Origin: Subdoligranulum variabile
GTDB lineage: Bacteria; Bacillota; Clostridia; Oscillospirales; Ruminococcaceae
Reading direction: 5' to 3'
NCBI GenBank assembly: GCA_004552305.1
Contig: SFOX01000021.1
Location: forward strand, 1 to 62,853
DNA length: 62,853 nucleotides
The notes beneath the pieces were generated by a model. It made no database searches. It saw only the letters and a program-made list of their open reading frames with translations, and was not told the origin of the DNA. Positions 36,818-44,636 of the stretch are shown one piece after another. Numbering within the stretch: the stretch's first letter is position 1; each line of letters starts with the position of its first letter. The position numbers and the translations under genes are program-made.

Positions 36818-37522
36818 TTACAGCACAACGCCGTCCTTGAAGATGGAAATTTCACGAAAGCCTTTTTCCTCCGCTTTGGTCTTTTTGCCGCTTGCCACGT
36901 CCAGCACCAAGCGGTACAAGTCGGCACCCGCCTCGTCCAAGGTGCAGGCACCGTCCGCCACAACACCGGCGTTGAAGTCGATCCACGTCTTTTTCTTTTC
37001 TGCCAGCTGGCTGTTGGTGGCGATCTTCAGCGTGGGGCGGGGGTCAGCGGGTGAACGTCGGGGTGGTAGCTGTACTCGATCTCGCCGGAGAGGTTAGTCT
37101 TGATATTGTGGGTGTGCATTCAGGTGCCGGGTACGGCGTCCGCCATGGCGTGACCGATGGGAAAGCCATACTTGATGACGTTTTCGCCGGTCTTGATGGG
37201 CGCAATCGCCATCTTGTGACCTTGGGGGATGTCCTCCACTGCGGTGACGGTGGTGTTTTCCACCGGCACGGCGGTACCCTTGGCGATGGGATGCAGCGCC
37301 ACGACCACGTTGTCGGCGGGGTTAATTTTGATGGCAATGGGCTGTACCAGCACGCATTTGCCGTTCCAGTCGGCTTTTTCGTTGGCAAGGTCAAACCAGT
37401 AATCCACAAAGGCACGCAGGAAGTTGCCCTCGCCGAACTGCAGGGTCCTTTTCGGGGGCGGACTTTTTGATATAGCCGGTATAGCCGGACTTTTCCAGAA
37501 CTTCATAGTTTAAGGTTTCCAT
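36818..37522 (-). pseudogene. Decayed fusion of uxaB (5' end) and uxaA (both ends)
   Basis: Reading from 37522 with a good ribosome site (AAGGAG): METLNYEVLEKSGYTGYIKK and, after a frameshift near 37455, LQFGEGNFLRAFVDYWFDLA, the start of tagaturonate reductase (UxaB). At about 37340 it passes into INPADNVVVALHPIAKGTA... IKYGFPIGHA, the SAF domain of altronate dehydratase (UxaA). A TGA stop interrupts at 37120-37122, the frame then continues with HTHNIKTNLSGEIEYSYHPD, and near 37040 the text jumps to PTLKIATNSQLAEKKKTWID and the true UxaA end REISIFKDGVVL. So most of UxaB and the catalytic core of UxaA are deleted. Neither enzyme can be made. Confidence 0.9.
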
Positions 37523-37609
37523 AAACGCTCTCCTTCATCGTTTCTGTTACCGGGGCAGCGGCGCAAATTCCGTGCTGCCCTTGGGGCATTCTGCCCCACT
37601 GATAGCTTT

Positions 37610-37638
37610 ATTGTAGTTTGTTTTTTGACCCGCGTCAA
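37610..37638 (-). promoter_or_regulatory. Intact promoter in front of the uxaB-uxaA remnant
   Basis: On the minus strand TTGACG (37633-37638), 17 bases, TACAAT (37610-37615). A TTGAC-CCGC-GTCAA palindrome (37625-37638) overlaps the -35 and could be an operator. Confidence 0.65.
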
Positions 37639-37764
37639 GACTTCAACTTGGCATAGCGTACATATTTTGCGCACATTTTGCCCCATTTTGGGGTTTCCAC
37701 ATACTGCACAACAAAAGACTGCATTTTTTGGCTACATTTTCAGCTAAACCGCAATTTTCGCAAC

Positions 37765-37847
37765 TTGTTCTTGCAGGAATTTTTATGTATAATACAAGCA
37801 AGGTATGCGTTTTTGGGGCATTTTGGGTGCGCAAAGTATGTGCGCAC
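37765..37847 (+). promoter_or_regulatory. Promoter and candidate operator of uxaC
   Basis: TTGTTC (37765-37770), 17 bases, TATAAT (37788-37793). Downstream, GTGCGCA (37827-37833) and TGCGCAC (37841-37847) form a perfect inverted repeat with 7-base spacer, in the place expected for a repressor roadblock. The remaining 37523-37764 stretch holds the opposing promoter and a small GGGGCA/TGCCCC hairpin, but no gene. Confidence 0.65.
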
Positions 37848-37902
37848 GCCCGCCGCGTACACGTTTTATCTATTTATCATTTTTATAAGGAGCGTCTATA
37901 CA

Positions 37903-39345
37903 ATGAAGGCTTTTATGGACAAAAACTTCCTGTTGGAGACCCCCACCGCGCAGCATCTGTACCACGATTATTCCGCCAAGCTGCCCATCGTGGACTACCA
38001 CTGCCACATTCCCCCGCAGGAAATCTATGAGGATCGCCGCTTTGAGAACATCGCACAGGTCTGGCTGGGCGGTCATCAGGTTCTGGCTGACGGCAGCGAT
38101 TCCTACTTCGGTGACCACTACAAGTGGCGCGTGATGCGCTCCAACGGTGTGCCGGAGGAATACATCACCGGCGACAAGCCCGACCGCGAGCGTTTTCAGA
38201 AATTTGCCGAGAGCCTGGAAATGGCCATCGGCAACCCCATGTACACCTGGTGCCATCTGGAGCTGAAAAAATACTTCGGCTATGAGGGCGTGCTGAACGG
38301 CGAAACCGCCGAGGAAGTCTGGAACCTGTGCAACGACAAGCTGCAGAACGACCCCAAGATGACCGTGCGCGGCTTGATCGAGCAGAGCAACGTCGCCATG
38401 GTCGGCACCACCGATGACCCCATCGACACGCTGGAATGGCACAAGAAGATCAAGGAGGATCCCTCCATCAAGGTCGTGGTCGCTCCCTCCTTCCGCCCCG
38501 ACAAGGCACTGAACATCCGCAAGGAAGGCTTTGCCGACTACATCCATAAGCTGGAGAACGTCGTCGGTCGCAAGTTTGCCTGCATCAACTGCGTTGTCAA
38601 GGCGCTGGACGAGCGCCTGCAGTTCTTTGTGGAGATGGGCTGCCGCGCTTCTGACCACGGTCTGGACTACGTCCCCTTTGTGGAAACCGACGCCGACAAG
38701 GCTACCGCCGCCTTCAAGAAGGCGATGGCGGGTGAAGCCCTGACCCAAGAGGAAGGCGACGCCTACACCACCTATCTGCTGCTGGCACTGGGTCGTCTGT
38801 ACAAGAAGTACCACGTTGTTATGCAGATACATTACAGCTGCCTGCGCAACGTCAACGAGAAGATGTTCCGCAAGCTGGGTCCCGACACCGGCTTTGATAT
38901 GATTGCCGTGACCAATTGCAGCGCCAGCATCAGCAGCCTGCTGAGTGCGCTGACCGCCACCGGCGAATGCCCCAAGGTCATTCTGTACAGCCTGAACCCC
39001 ACCGACTTCGATATGCTCGGTACCCTGCTGGGGTCCTTCCAGGATGACGAGGTTCCCGGCAAGATTCAGCTGGGTTCTGCTTGGTGGTTCTGCGACACCG
39101 ACGACGGTATGTACCAGCAGATGAAGACGCTGGCGCGCCTTGGCTTGCTGGGCAACTTTATCGGTATGCTGACCGACAGCCGCAGCTTCCTGAGCTACAC
39201 CCGCCACGAGCTGTTCCGCCGCCTGATGTGCAATCTGATCGGCAACTGGGTCGAGAACGGGCAGTATCCCAACGACGAAAAGACGCTGCAGAAGATCGTC
39301 GAGGGCATCAGCTACAACAACGCCAAGCGTTATTTTAACCTGTAA
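37903..39345 (+). CDS. uxaC: Glucuronate/galacturonate isomerase
   Basis: 480 residues, normal for UxaC of the amidohydrolase superfamily. It isomerises glucuronate to fructuronate and galacturonate to tagaturonate. Seen: metal motif DYHCHIPPQEI near residue 27, TTDDPIDTLEWH, PSFRPDK, the QIHYSCLRN histidine and a C-terminal DSRSFLSYTRHE. The ATG follows AAGGAG by 11 bases. The gene is intact and has its own promoter, while the divergent uxaB-uxaA genes are broken; fructuronate could still go through uxuBA if those exist elsewhere. Confidence 0.97.
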   Translation: MKAFMDKNFLLETPTAQHLYHDYSAKLPIVDYHCHIPPQEIYEDRRFENIAQVWLGGHQVLADGSDSYFGDHYKWRVMRSNGVPEEYITGDKPDRERFQKFAESLEMAIGNPMYTWCHLELKKYFGYEGVLNGETAEEVWNLCNDKLQNDPKMTVRGLIEQSNVAMVGTTDDPIDTLEWHKKIKEDPSIKVVVAPSFRPDKALNIRKEGFADYIHKLENVVGRKFACINCVVKALDERLQFFVEMGCRASDHGLDYVPFVETDADKATAAFKKAMAGEALTQEEGDAYTTYLLLALGRLYKKYHVVMQIHYSCLRNVNEKMFRKLGPDTGFDMIAVTNCSASISSLLSALTATGECPKVILYSLNPTDFDMLGTLLGSFQDDEVPGKIQLGSAWWFCDTDDGMYQQMKTLARLGLLGNFIGMLTDSRSFLSYTRHELFRRLMCNLIGNWVENGQYPNDEKTLQKIVEGISYNNAKRYFNL

Positions 39346-39363
39346 GATTTCCGTTTAAAAAAC

Positions 39364-39392
39364 CCCGGCAGATGCACGTCTGCCGGGATTTT
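39364..39392. terminator. Bidirectional terminator between uxaC and lysR-type gene
   Basis: CCCGGCAGA/TCTGCCGGG stem around 6 bases, preceded by AAAAAA and followed by ATTTTT. Confidence 0.88.
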
Positions 39393-39401
39393 TGCTGTCG
39401 T

Positions 39402-40325
39402 TCACACAGAGTCCTGCCCGCCCAGCTCGTAATCGGCGCAGGCATCCAAAATCATTGCCTCCAGCTCCTTGGCGGCGCGGCTCAGATACTGGCGGCGCTG
39501 CTTTAAAAAGCAGATTTTCCGCTTGGGGATGGGCGTTTTCAGGTCCAGACGGCGGATATCGCTGTAGCCGCCCTCATCCTGCAAAAAGGATTCCGGCACA
39601 AAGCCCACGCCCAGCTGCCCGCGCACCATCGGCAAAATCTGGTCGGCGGTCGCCGCCTCGATATCCGGGCGCAGCGCCAGCGTCTGGCGGGCAAAAAAGT
39701 CCGAGTAAAAAGCAAAGGTCGAGGTGTTGGGTCCCAGGCAGATCAGCGGGTACTCTGCCAGCTCGGGCAGGGACAGCCTGCGCCCCCACAGCTCCGAAAA
39801 CGCCGCGCCGCAGATGGGTACCTCCTGTATCTCCATCACCGTGCGCTCCTGCAGCGAATCCGGCACCTCGGCGGGGGTGGTGACCATGGCAAAATCCGCC
39901 AGACCGTTTTTCAGCACGTCGATCGCCTGCGGGGTCGGGTGGTTGAACATACGGATGCGCACGCCGGGGTAGCGCTTGCGGTAGTCGTGCAGCAGCGGCA
40001 AAAGGCAGCAGCGCAGCGAGATCTCGCTGGCGGAGATCGTGACCACGCCGCCCTGCAGCCCGCGCTCGGCGGTCAGCTCCTCCTCCCCCGTTTGAATGTG
40101 CGCAAACGCGCGGGAGATATGCTCGTACAGCCGCTCGCCCTCCGGCGTAAGCTCCGCCCCCCGGTGCGAGCGTGCAAACAGCTTGCAGCCCAGTGCCTGC
40201 TCCAGATTTTTGATGGTGCGCGTCACGTTGGGCTGGTTGTTCATCAGCACCGCCGCAGCCTGCGTAAAACTGCGATATTTGGCAACATAGTAAAAAACAC
40301 GGTAACTGTCATAGCTGATATTCAT
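39402..40325 (-). CDS. LysR-family transcriptional regulator
   Basis: 307 residues. N-terminal winged helix (about 1-60: YDSYRVFYYVAKYRSFTQAAAVLMNNQPNVTR in pieces) and a substrate-binding domain with ASEISLRCCLLP, FVPESFLQDE. LysR proteins usually regulate a divergent neighbour; the kinase-like/MATE operon starts 118 bases away on the other strand, so that is the best target guess. The start ATG has no strong ribosome site; an ATG four codons upstream is an alternative. Confidence 0.92.
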   Translation of the reverse strand: MNISYDSYRVFYYVAKYRSFTQAAAVLMNNQPNVTRTIKNLEQALGCKLFARSHRGAELTPEGERLYEHISRAFAHIQTGEEELTAERGLQGGVVTISASEISLRCCLLPLLHDYRKRYPGVRIRMFNHPTPQAIDVLKNGLADFAMVTTPAEVPDSLQERTVMEIQEVPICGAAFSELWGRRLSLPELAEYPLICLGPNTSTFAFYSDFFARQTLALRPDIEAATADQILPMVRGQLGVGFVPESFLQDEGGYSDIRRLDLKTPIPKRKICFLKQRRQYLSRAAKELEAMILDACADYELGGQDSV

Positions 40326-40443
40326 ACGAATCACCATATCAAATTGATATACTTGCACAGTAAAATTAACATTTTTAATATATCTATATTGTGATTATAA
40401 TAGGTATGTTGACGAAAGTCAAGACTTTGGGAGGGAATGTAGT

Positions 40444-41076
40444 ATGGCAGAAAAAATGCCTCAGATCGTTTGTATCGGTCGTCAGTACGGCAGCGGCGGG
40501 CGCGAGGTCGGCGAGCGCCTGGCGAAGCTGTTGAATATCCCCTGTTATGACAAGGTTCTGGTCACCGAAACCGCCATCCAGTCCGGTTTGAGTGAAGCCT
40601 TTGTCAAAAAAGAGGACGAAACCCCCGGGCAGAGCCGCTGGTTCCTCAGCGGCAACCCCTTTGCGGATAACGCCGCGCTGACCGATGCCTTTTATTCCGG
40701 CAGCCAGGTCACCTACGACACCCAGCGGGACATCATCCGCCAGCTGGCACAGCGCGGTCCCTGCATCTTTGTGGGGCGCTGTGCCGCCGCCATTCTGGAC
40801 CGCAGCGACGTTGTATCGGTCTTTATCTACGCGGACGAGGAGGACTGCATCGCCCGCGTGATGCAGCGCAACAACCTGAACGCGCAGGACGCCGCCAAGC
40901 GCATCCGGCAGGTCAACCGTATGCGCAAAAAGTACCACGCCTTTTACGCGGACTCTGACTGGGGACAGCCCGACAGCTACGACCTGATGCTTTCCACCAG
41001 CAAACTGGGCATTGACGGCTGCGTCGAACTCATTCGCGATGCCCTGAACCTGCCGAAAGAAGGTGCCTCCCAATGA
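40444..41076 (+). CDS. Cytidylate-kinase-like family protein
   Basis: 210 residues. An N-terminal P-loop-like motif GRQYGSGGREVGERLA (residues about 12-27) and YDKVLVTETA, FVGRCAAAIL, IYADEEDCIARV match the AAA_26/cytidylate-kinase-like family found in many Clostridia. Nucleotide phosphorylation is likely but the substrate is not known. ATG follows GGGAGGG. It overlaps the MATE gene by ATGA, so the two are translationally coupled; a TATAAT at 40396-40401 is the probable -10. Confidence 0.88.
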   Translation: MAEKMPQIVCIGRQYGSGGREVGERLAKLLNIPCYDKVLVTETAIQSGLSEAFVKKEDETPGQSRWFLSGNPFADNAALTDAFYSGSQVTYDTQRDIIRQLAQRGPCIFVGRCAAAILDRSDVVSVFIYADEEDCIARVMQRNNLNAQDAAKRIRQVNRMRKKYHAFYADSDWGQPDSYDLMLSTSKLGIDGCVELIRDALNLPKEGASQ

Positions 41077-42419
41077 ATAAAGACCTCACCGTGGGCAATC
41101 CCGAATCGGTTTTGTGGAAATTCTGCCTGCCACTGTTCGGCAGCATCGTGTTCCAGCAGCTGTACAACATTGCCGACAGCCTGGTAGCAGGCAAATTTAT
41201 CGGTGAAAACGCCCTCGCCGCCGTGGGCAACAGCTATGAGATCACGCTGATTTTTATCGCGTTTGCCTTTGGCTGCAACATGGGCTGCAGCGTCATTGTG
41301 TCGCAGTACTTCGGTGCCAAAAAATACAGCAAGATGAAAACGGCCGTTTCCACCGCCTGCATTGCCAGTGCCGTGCTGTGCGTGGCGCTGATGGCGGGCG
41401 GTATCCTGGGCTGCGGCGCGCTGCTGCACCTCATCAATACTCCCGCCGAGGTCTTTGCCGACTCGCAGCTGTACCTCGACATTTACATCTGGAGCCTGCC
41501 GTTCGTTTTCTTTTATAACATTGCTACGGGTATTTTCTCGGCGCTGGGCGATTCCAAGACGCCGTTCATCTTCCTGGCCATCTCCTCGACCGCGAACATC
41601 GGCATGGACATTCTGTTCGTGACCGCGTTTAAGATGGGCGTAGCGGGCGTGGCCTGGGCCACCTTCCTGTGCCAAGGTGTCAGCTGTGTGCTGGCGGTGC
41701 TGGTGGTTTTTCTGCGGCTGAAACAGGTGGAGTCCGGCACAGGCAAGTCCCCGCTTTTCTCCTGGCCTATCTTCAAAAAAATCGTTGTCATCGCCGTGCC
41801 CAGCATCCTGCAGCAGGGTTCCATCTCGGTGGGCAACATCATCATTCAATCGGTCATCAACAGCTTCGGTCCCGGCGTTATGGCGGGCTACTCGGCAGCC
41901 GTTAAGCTGAACAACCTTGTCATCACCTCGTTTACCACCCTGGGCAACGGCATCTCCAACTACACAGCCCAAAATATGGGCGCCCGCAAGCTGGGGCGCA
42001 TCAAGCAGGGCTTTGGTGTCGGGGTCAAGATGGTGTGGCTGCTCAGCGCGCCGCTGCTGGTGCTGTACTTCTTTGCCGGGCGGGTACTTTTGCAGCTGTT
42101 CCTCAATGATCCCTCGGCTGCCGCCATGGACACCGGCATTATCTTCCTGCGCATTTTGTCCCCCTTCTACTTCATCGTTTCCGCCAAATTGGTGGCGGAC
42201 GGCATCTTGCGCGGCGCCGGATTGATGGATCGCTTTATGTTCGCAACCTTCACCGACCTGATCCTGCGCGTTGTGCTGGCGCTGGTGCTGTCCAAGACGG
42301 CGCTGGGTTCCACCGGCATCTGGTGCGCATGGCCCGTGGGCTGGACGGTGGCCGCCATTATGTCCTTCAACTTCTACCGCAACGGTCCGTGGAAAGCCGC
42401 GCAGACTGCTGAGGTGTAA
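41073..42419 (+). CDS. MATE-family efflux transporter
   Basis: 448 residues and about 12 hydrophobic segments. Seen: WKFCLPLFGSIVFQQLYNIADSLVAGKFIGENALAAVG at the start (quoted in parts), AKKYSKMKTAV, and the mirrored second half with SILQQGSISVGNIIIQSVIN. MATE proteins export cationic drugs or metabolites using sodium or proton gradients. The overlap with the kinase-like gene, and the divergent LysR gene, suggest a regulated three-gene module. Confidence 0.94.
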   Translation: MNKDLTVGNPESVLWKFCLPLFGSIVFQQLYNIADSLVAGKFIGENALAAVGNSYEITLIFIAFAFGCNMGCSVIVSQYFGAKKYSKMKTAVSTACIASAVLCVALMAGGILGCGALLHLINTPAEVFADSQLYLDIYIWSLPFVFFYNIATGIFSALGDSKTPFIFLAISSTANIGMDILFVTAFKMGVAGVAWATFLCQGVSCVLAVLVVFLRLKQVESGTGKSPLFSWPIFKKIVVIAVPSILQQGSISVGNIIIQSVINSFGPGVMAGYSAAVKLNNLVITSFTTLGNGISNYTAQNMGARKLGRIKQGFGVGVKMVWLLSAPLLVLYFFAGRVLLQLFLNDPSAAAMDTGIIFLRILSPFYFIVSAKLVADGILRGAGLMDRFMFATFTDLILRVVLALVLSKTALGSTGIWCAWPVGWTVAAIMSFNFYRNGPWKAAQTAEV

Positions 42420-42430
42420 ACAACAAAACT

Positions 42431-42463
42431 GACGCCCCGCAAGGCAAAACCTTGCGGGGCGTC
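42431..42463. terminator. Convergent terminator behind the MATE gene
   Basis: Perfect 14-bp stem GACGCCCCGCAAGG with its complement and a 5-base loop; on the minus strand it is followed by AGTTTTGTT. Confidence 0.82.
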
Positions 42464-42469
42464 GCTTAT

Positions 42470-43423
42470 TTATTGCTTATACTTGGGCTGGTTCGGGGTT
42501 TGTGCCGGGGGTTCGTAGGCGGCAGGTGTCGGGGCGGCAGGCTTGGGCTTGGGCTTACGGGGGTGCTTGCGCCGCCACAGGAACCCTGCGGCAGCAATGG
42601 CAGCCACGATCAGCAGCAGCGGCCACAGGTAGACAACGGCGACTGCCAAGCCCTGCACAAAGCTGACAAAGCCCGCGCCGCCCTCGCTGAAGGCGTCTGC
42701 AATGCGCTGCCCGAAACTGGTGGATGCCGTGGGGCTGTACACTGCGACCTCGTTCAGCGTTGCCTCCACGGTGGAGTACATCACCTGCGAGTCCATGGCA
42801 CGCAGCTTGCCGGTGTAGCTTTCCAGCTCATACTGCACATCGGTCAGCTGGTTTTCGATTTCCAGCAGGTCGGCGGTGGTTTCCGCCTTGTCTGCCAAGG
42901 CGTTCAGGCGGTCGCGCTGCGCTTCCAAGGCGGCAAGGCGCGCCTGCACGTCAATGTAATTTTCGGTGATGTTGCGGGCGTCCTCGCTCAGGGAGCTGAC
43001 GCTGCCGCCCTTGCCCGCCTGTTCCAAAAAGGCGCGGTAGTTTTCTGCCGGGACGCGCACCGTGTAGCTGGCGTAGCGGTCGTGATCCTCCTCGCAGCCC
43101 GAAACATAGGTATGCTCCAGCCACGCGCCGGTATCCTCCACCGCGGCGAGGAACGCATCGCGGGCGGCGGCAAAATCAGTTGCTTCGATGCGCATATCCG
43201 CGGTGTAGACGATCTTCTGCTCGGTGTTCTGCACCGCCGGGTCCAGCGTCGGGGTCGTGCCGCTGTCAGTCCCGCCGTACTCGCCTTCCATGGCGGCGGA
43301 TTCGTCGTAATAGCTGCCGTCCGCCGCAGAAGGGCTGCTGGCATAGCCGTTGGAACTGGCACCGCAGGCAGCCAGCAGAGCCGCTGCCAGCAGGGCAGCC
43401 GGGATGCCGAAACGCTTTTTCAT
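42470..43423 (-). CDS. DUF4349 lipoprotein
   Basis: 317 residues. Lipobox LLAAC at residues 16-20 predicts a lipid-anchored protein. A DUF4349 core (about 65-260) includes IVYTADMRIEATDF, a long coiled-coil-like helix rich in Leu/Glu (about 155-210), and VEATLNEV. A hydrophobic segment near 255-285 and a Lys/Pro-rich tail follow, so the protein is anchored at both ends of the core. Function is unknown. ATG follows AAAGGAGG. It lies 85 bases behind the CaCA-like gene, probably co-transcribed. Confidence 0.88.
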   Translation of the reverse strand: MKKRFGIPAALLAAALLAACGASSNGYASSPSAADGSYYDESAAMEGEYGGTDSGTTPTLDPAVQNTEQKIVYTADMRIEATDFAAARDAFLAAVEDTGAWLEHTYVSGCEEDHDRYASYTVRVPAENYRAFLEQAGKGGSVSSLSEDARNITENYIDVQARLAALEAQRDRLNALADKAETTADLLEIENQLTDVQYELESYTGKLRAMDSQVMYSTVEATLNEVAVYSPTASTSFGQRIADAFSEGGAGFVSFVQGLAVAVVYLWPLLLIVAAIAAAGFLWRRKHPRKPKPKPAAPTPAAYEPPAQTPNQPKYKQ

Positions 43424-43508
43424 GGGGATACCTCCTTTTTGTTTGGTTTCTTCACCTATAAAGACGGAAACGGCGTCCGCACATTACAGGCGGCAAAAGA
43501 ATTTTTGT

Positions 43509-44579
43509 TTACGCACCCGCGCGGGGTGCCAGCAGCACCGCCGCCAGATAAAAGCCGTACAGCACCAGACAAACCGCCCCCTGCCAGCGGTACAGCCGCT
43601 TGCGCAGCAGCGGCGGCAGCAGCAGAACCAGCGCCATGGCGGCGCACAGCGGAATATCATAGCTGCGGTACTGGTCGGCAATGGGCAGACGCTCGCGGTA
43701 CATCAGCCCCGAAACCGGCAGCGCCAGCGTCAGGTTCAGGATCGCGCTGTTCAGCAGCTGCGTCGGCAGCGTATCCGCCGGAAAAAACCGGCATTTCAGC
43801 GCGAATTTTTTCCAGACAGAGCCAAGCGGGTGATCCAGCACATCCGCCAGCAGCGGCAGGCAGAAGCCGAAGCTGACCAGTGTGGATGCCCACAGCGCCT
43901 GAATCGTGCCGGTCATATTGGCAAAGGTGATGGCGCTGTACACCAGCGCCTGCGCCCCGATGCCCAGCAGCACCATACCCAGCACCACGCCCGACAGGTT
44001 TTTCAGGCTGCTGAACACCCCCATTGCCGGAAAGGACATCGTGCCGGCGGTGTAGCCCTCGGCGGGGGCGTCTGCCGCGCCGTCGGTGGAGATCGGCTCC
44101 TGCCTCTCGTTGTAGGCGGCGTTATACTGGTAGACGATGCTTTGCAGCACAAAAACCACAAACAGCGCCATCAGGATGCCGTTACCGGTGTAGCTCAGCT
44201 TGCCGCCGCGCACAAACAGCGTGACGGCGGCGCACGCTGCCAGCAGCAGCGCGCATTTGCGGGTAAACTCGCCCCGATGCACCGCGGCGGGCTGGGAGCG
44301 CAGCAGGCAGACCGCCAGCGCCAGACCCAGATTGGTCACCGCCCCTGCCAGCGCCGCGCCCACGGCAATGGAGGTAAGCGACAGACCCGCCGCCTGAAAC
44401 GCCAGCGTAAGCTGGGGCAGCGCAAGACAGAAGGGTACCACGGTACCCCCCACGACCCACAGCGGCAGCCCCAGCAGCGCACAGCACCAGGTGGTGCAAC
44501 GCCCCGCCAACCGGCTGCCCACCGCCGTACACACCATGCCGAGGGCATAAACACACAATGCCAGCAGAATTACAAACAT
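43509..44579 (-). CDS. CaCA-like (sodium/calcium exchanger fold) membrane protein, degenerate motifs
   Basis: 356 residues with about ten hydrophobic segments in two halves. Each half has a segment reminiscent of the CaCA alpha repeats: GGTVVPFCLALPQLTL followed by SIAVGAALAGAVTNLGLAL in the first, and LWASTLVSFGFCLPLLADVL in the second. In true exchangers these read as GTSLPE with ion-binding glutamates; here they are LPQL and LPLL, so ion exchange by the usual mechanism is doubtful. Another membrane family with similar topology cannot be excluded. ATG follows AAAGGAAAC. Confidence 0.55.
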   Translation of the reverse strand: MFVILLALCVYALGMVCTAVGSRLAGRCTTWCCALLGLPLWVVGGTVVPFCLALPQLTLAFQAAGLSLTSIAVGAALAGAVTNLGLALAVCLLRSQPAAVHRGEFTRKCALLLAACAAVTLFVRGGKLSYTGNGILMALFVVFVLQSIVYQYNAAYNERQEPISTDGAADAPAEGYTAGTMSFPAMGVFSSLKNLSGVVLGMVLLGIGAQALVYSAITFANMTGTIQALWASTLVSFGFCLPLLADVLDHPLGSVWKKFALKCRFFPADTLPTQLLNSAILNLTLALPVSGLMYRERLPIADQYRSYDIPLCAAMALVLLLPPLLRKRLYRWQGAVCLVLYGFYLAAVLLAPRAGA

Positions 44580-44602
44580 AGCGTTTCCTTTGAAAAATCC
44601 AA

Positions 44603-44630
44603 AAAAGCGGTGCCGTCCGGCACCGCTTTT
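44603..44630 (-). terminator. Terminator of acpP-proS
   Basis: AAAAGCGGTGCC/GGCACCGCTTTT stem with 4-base loop, directly behind the proS stop. Confidence 0.88.
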
Positions 44631-44636
44631 GCACTT

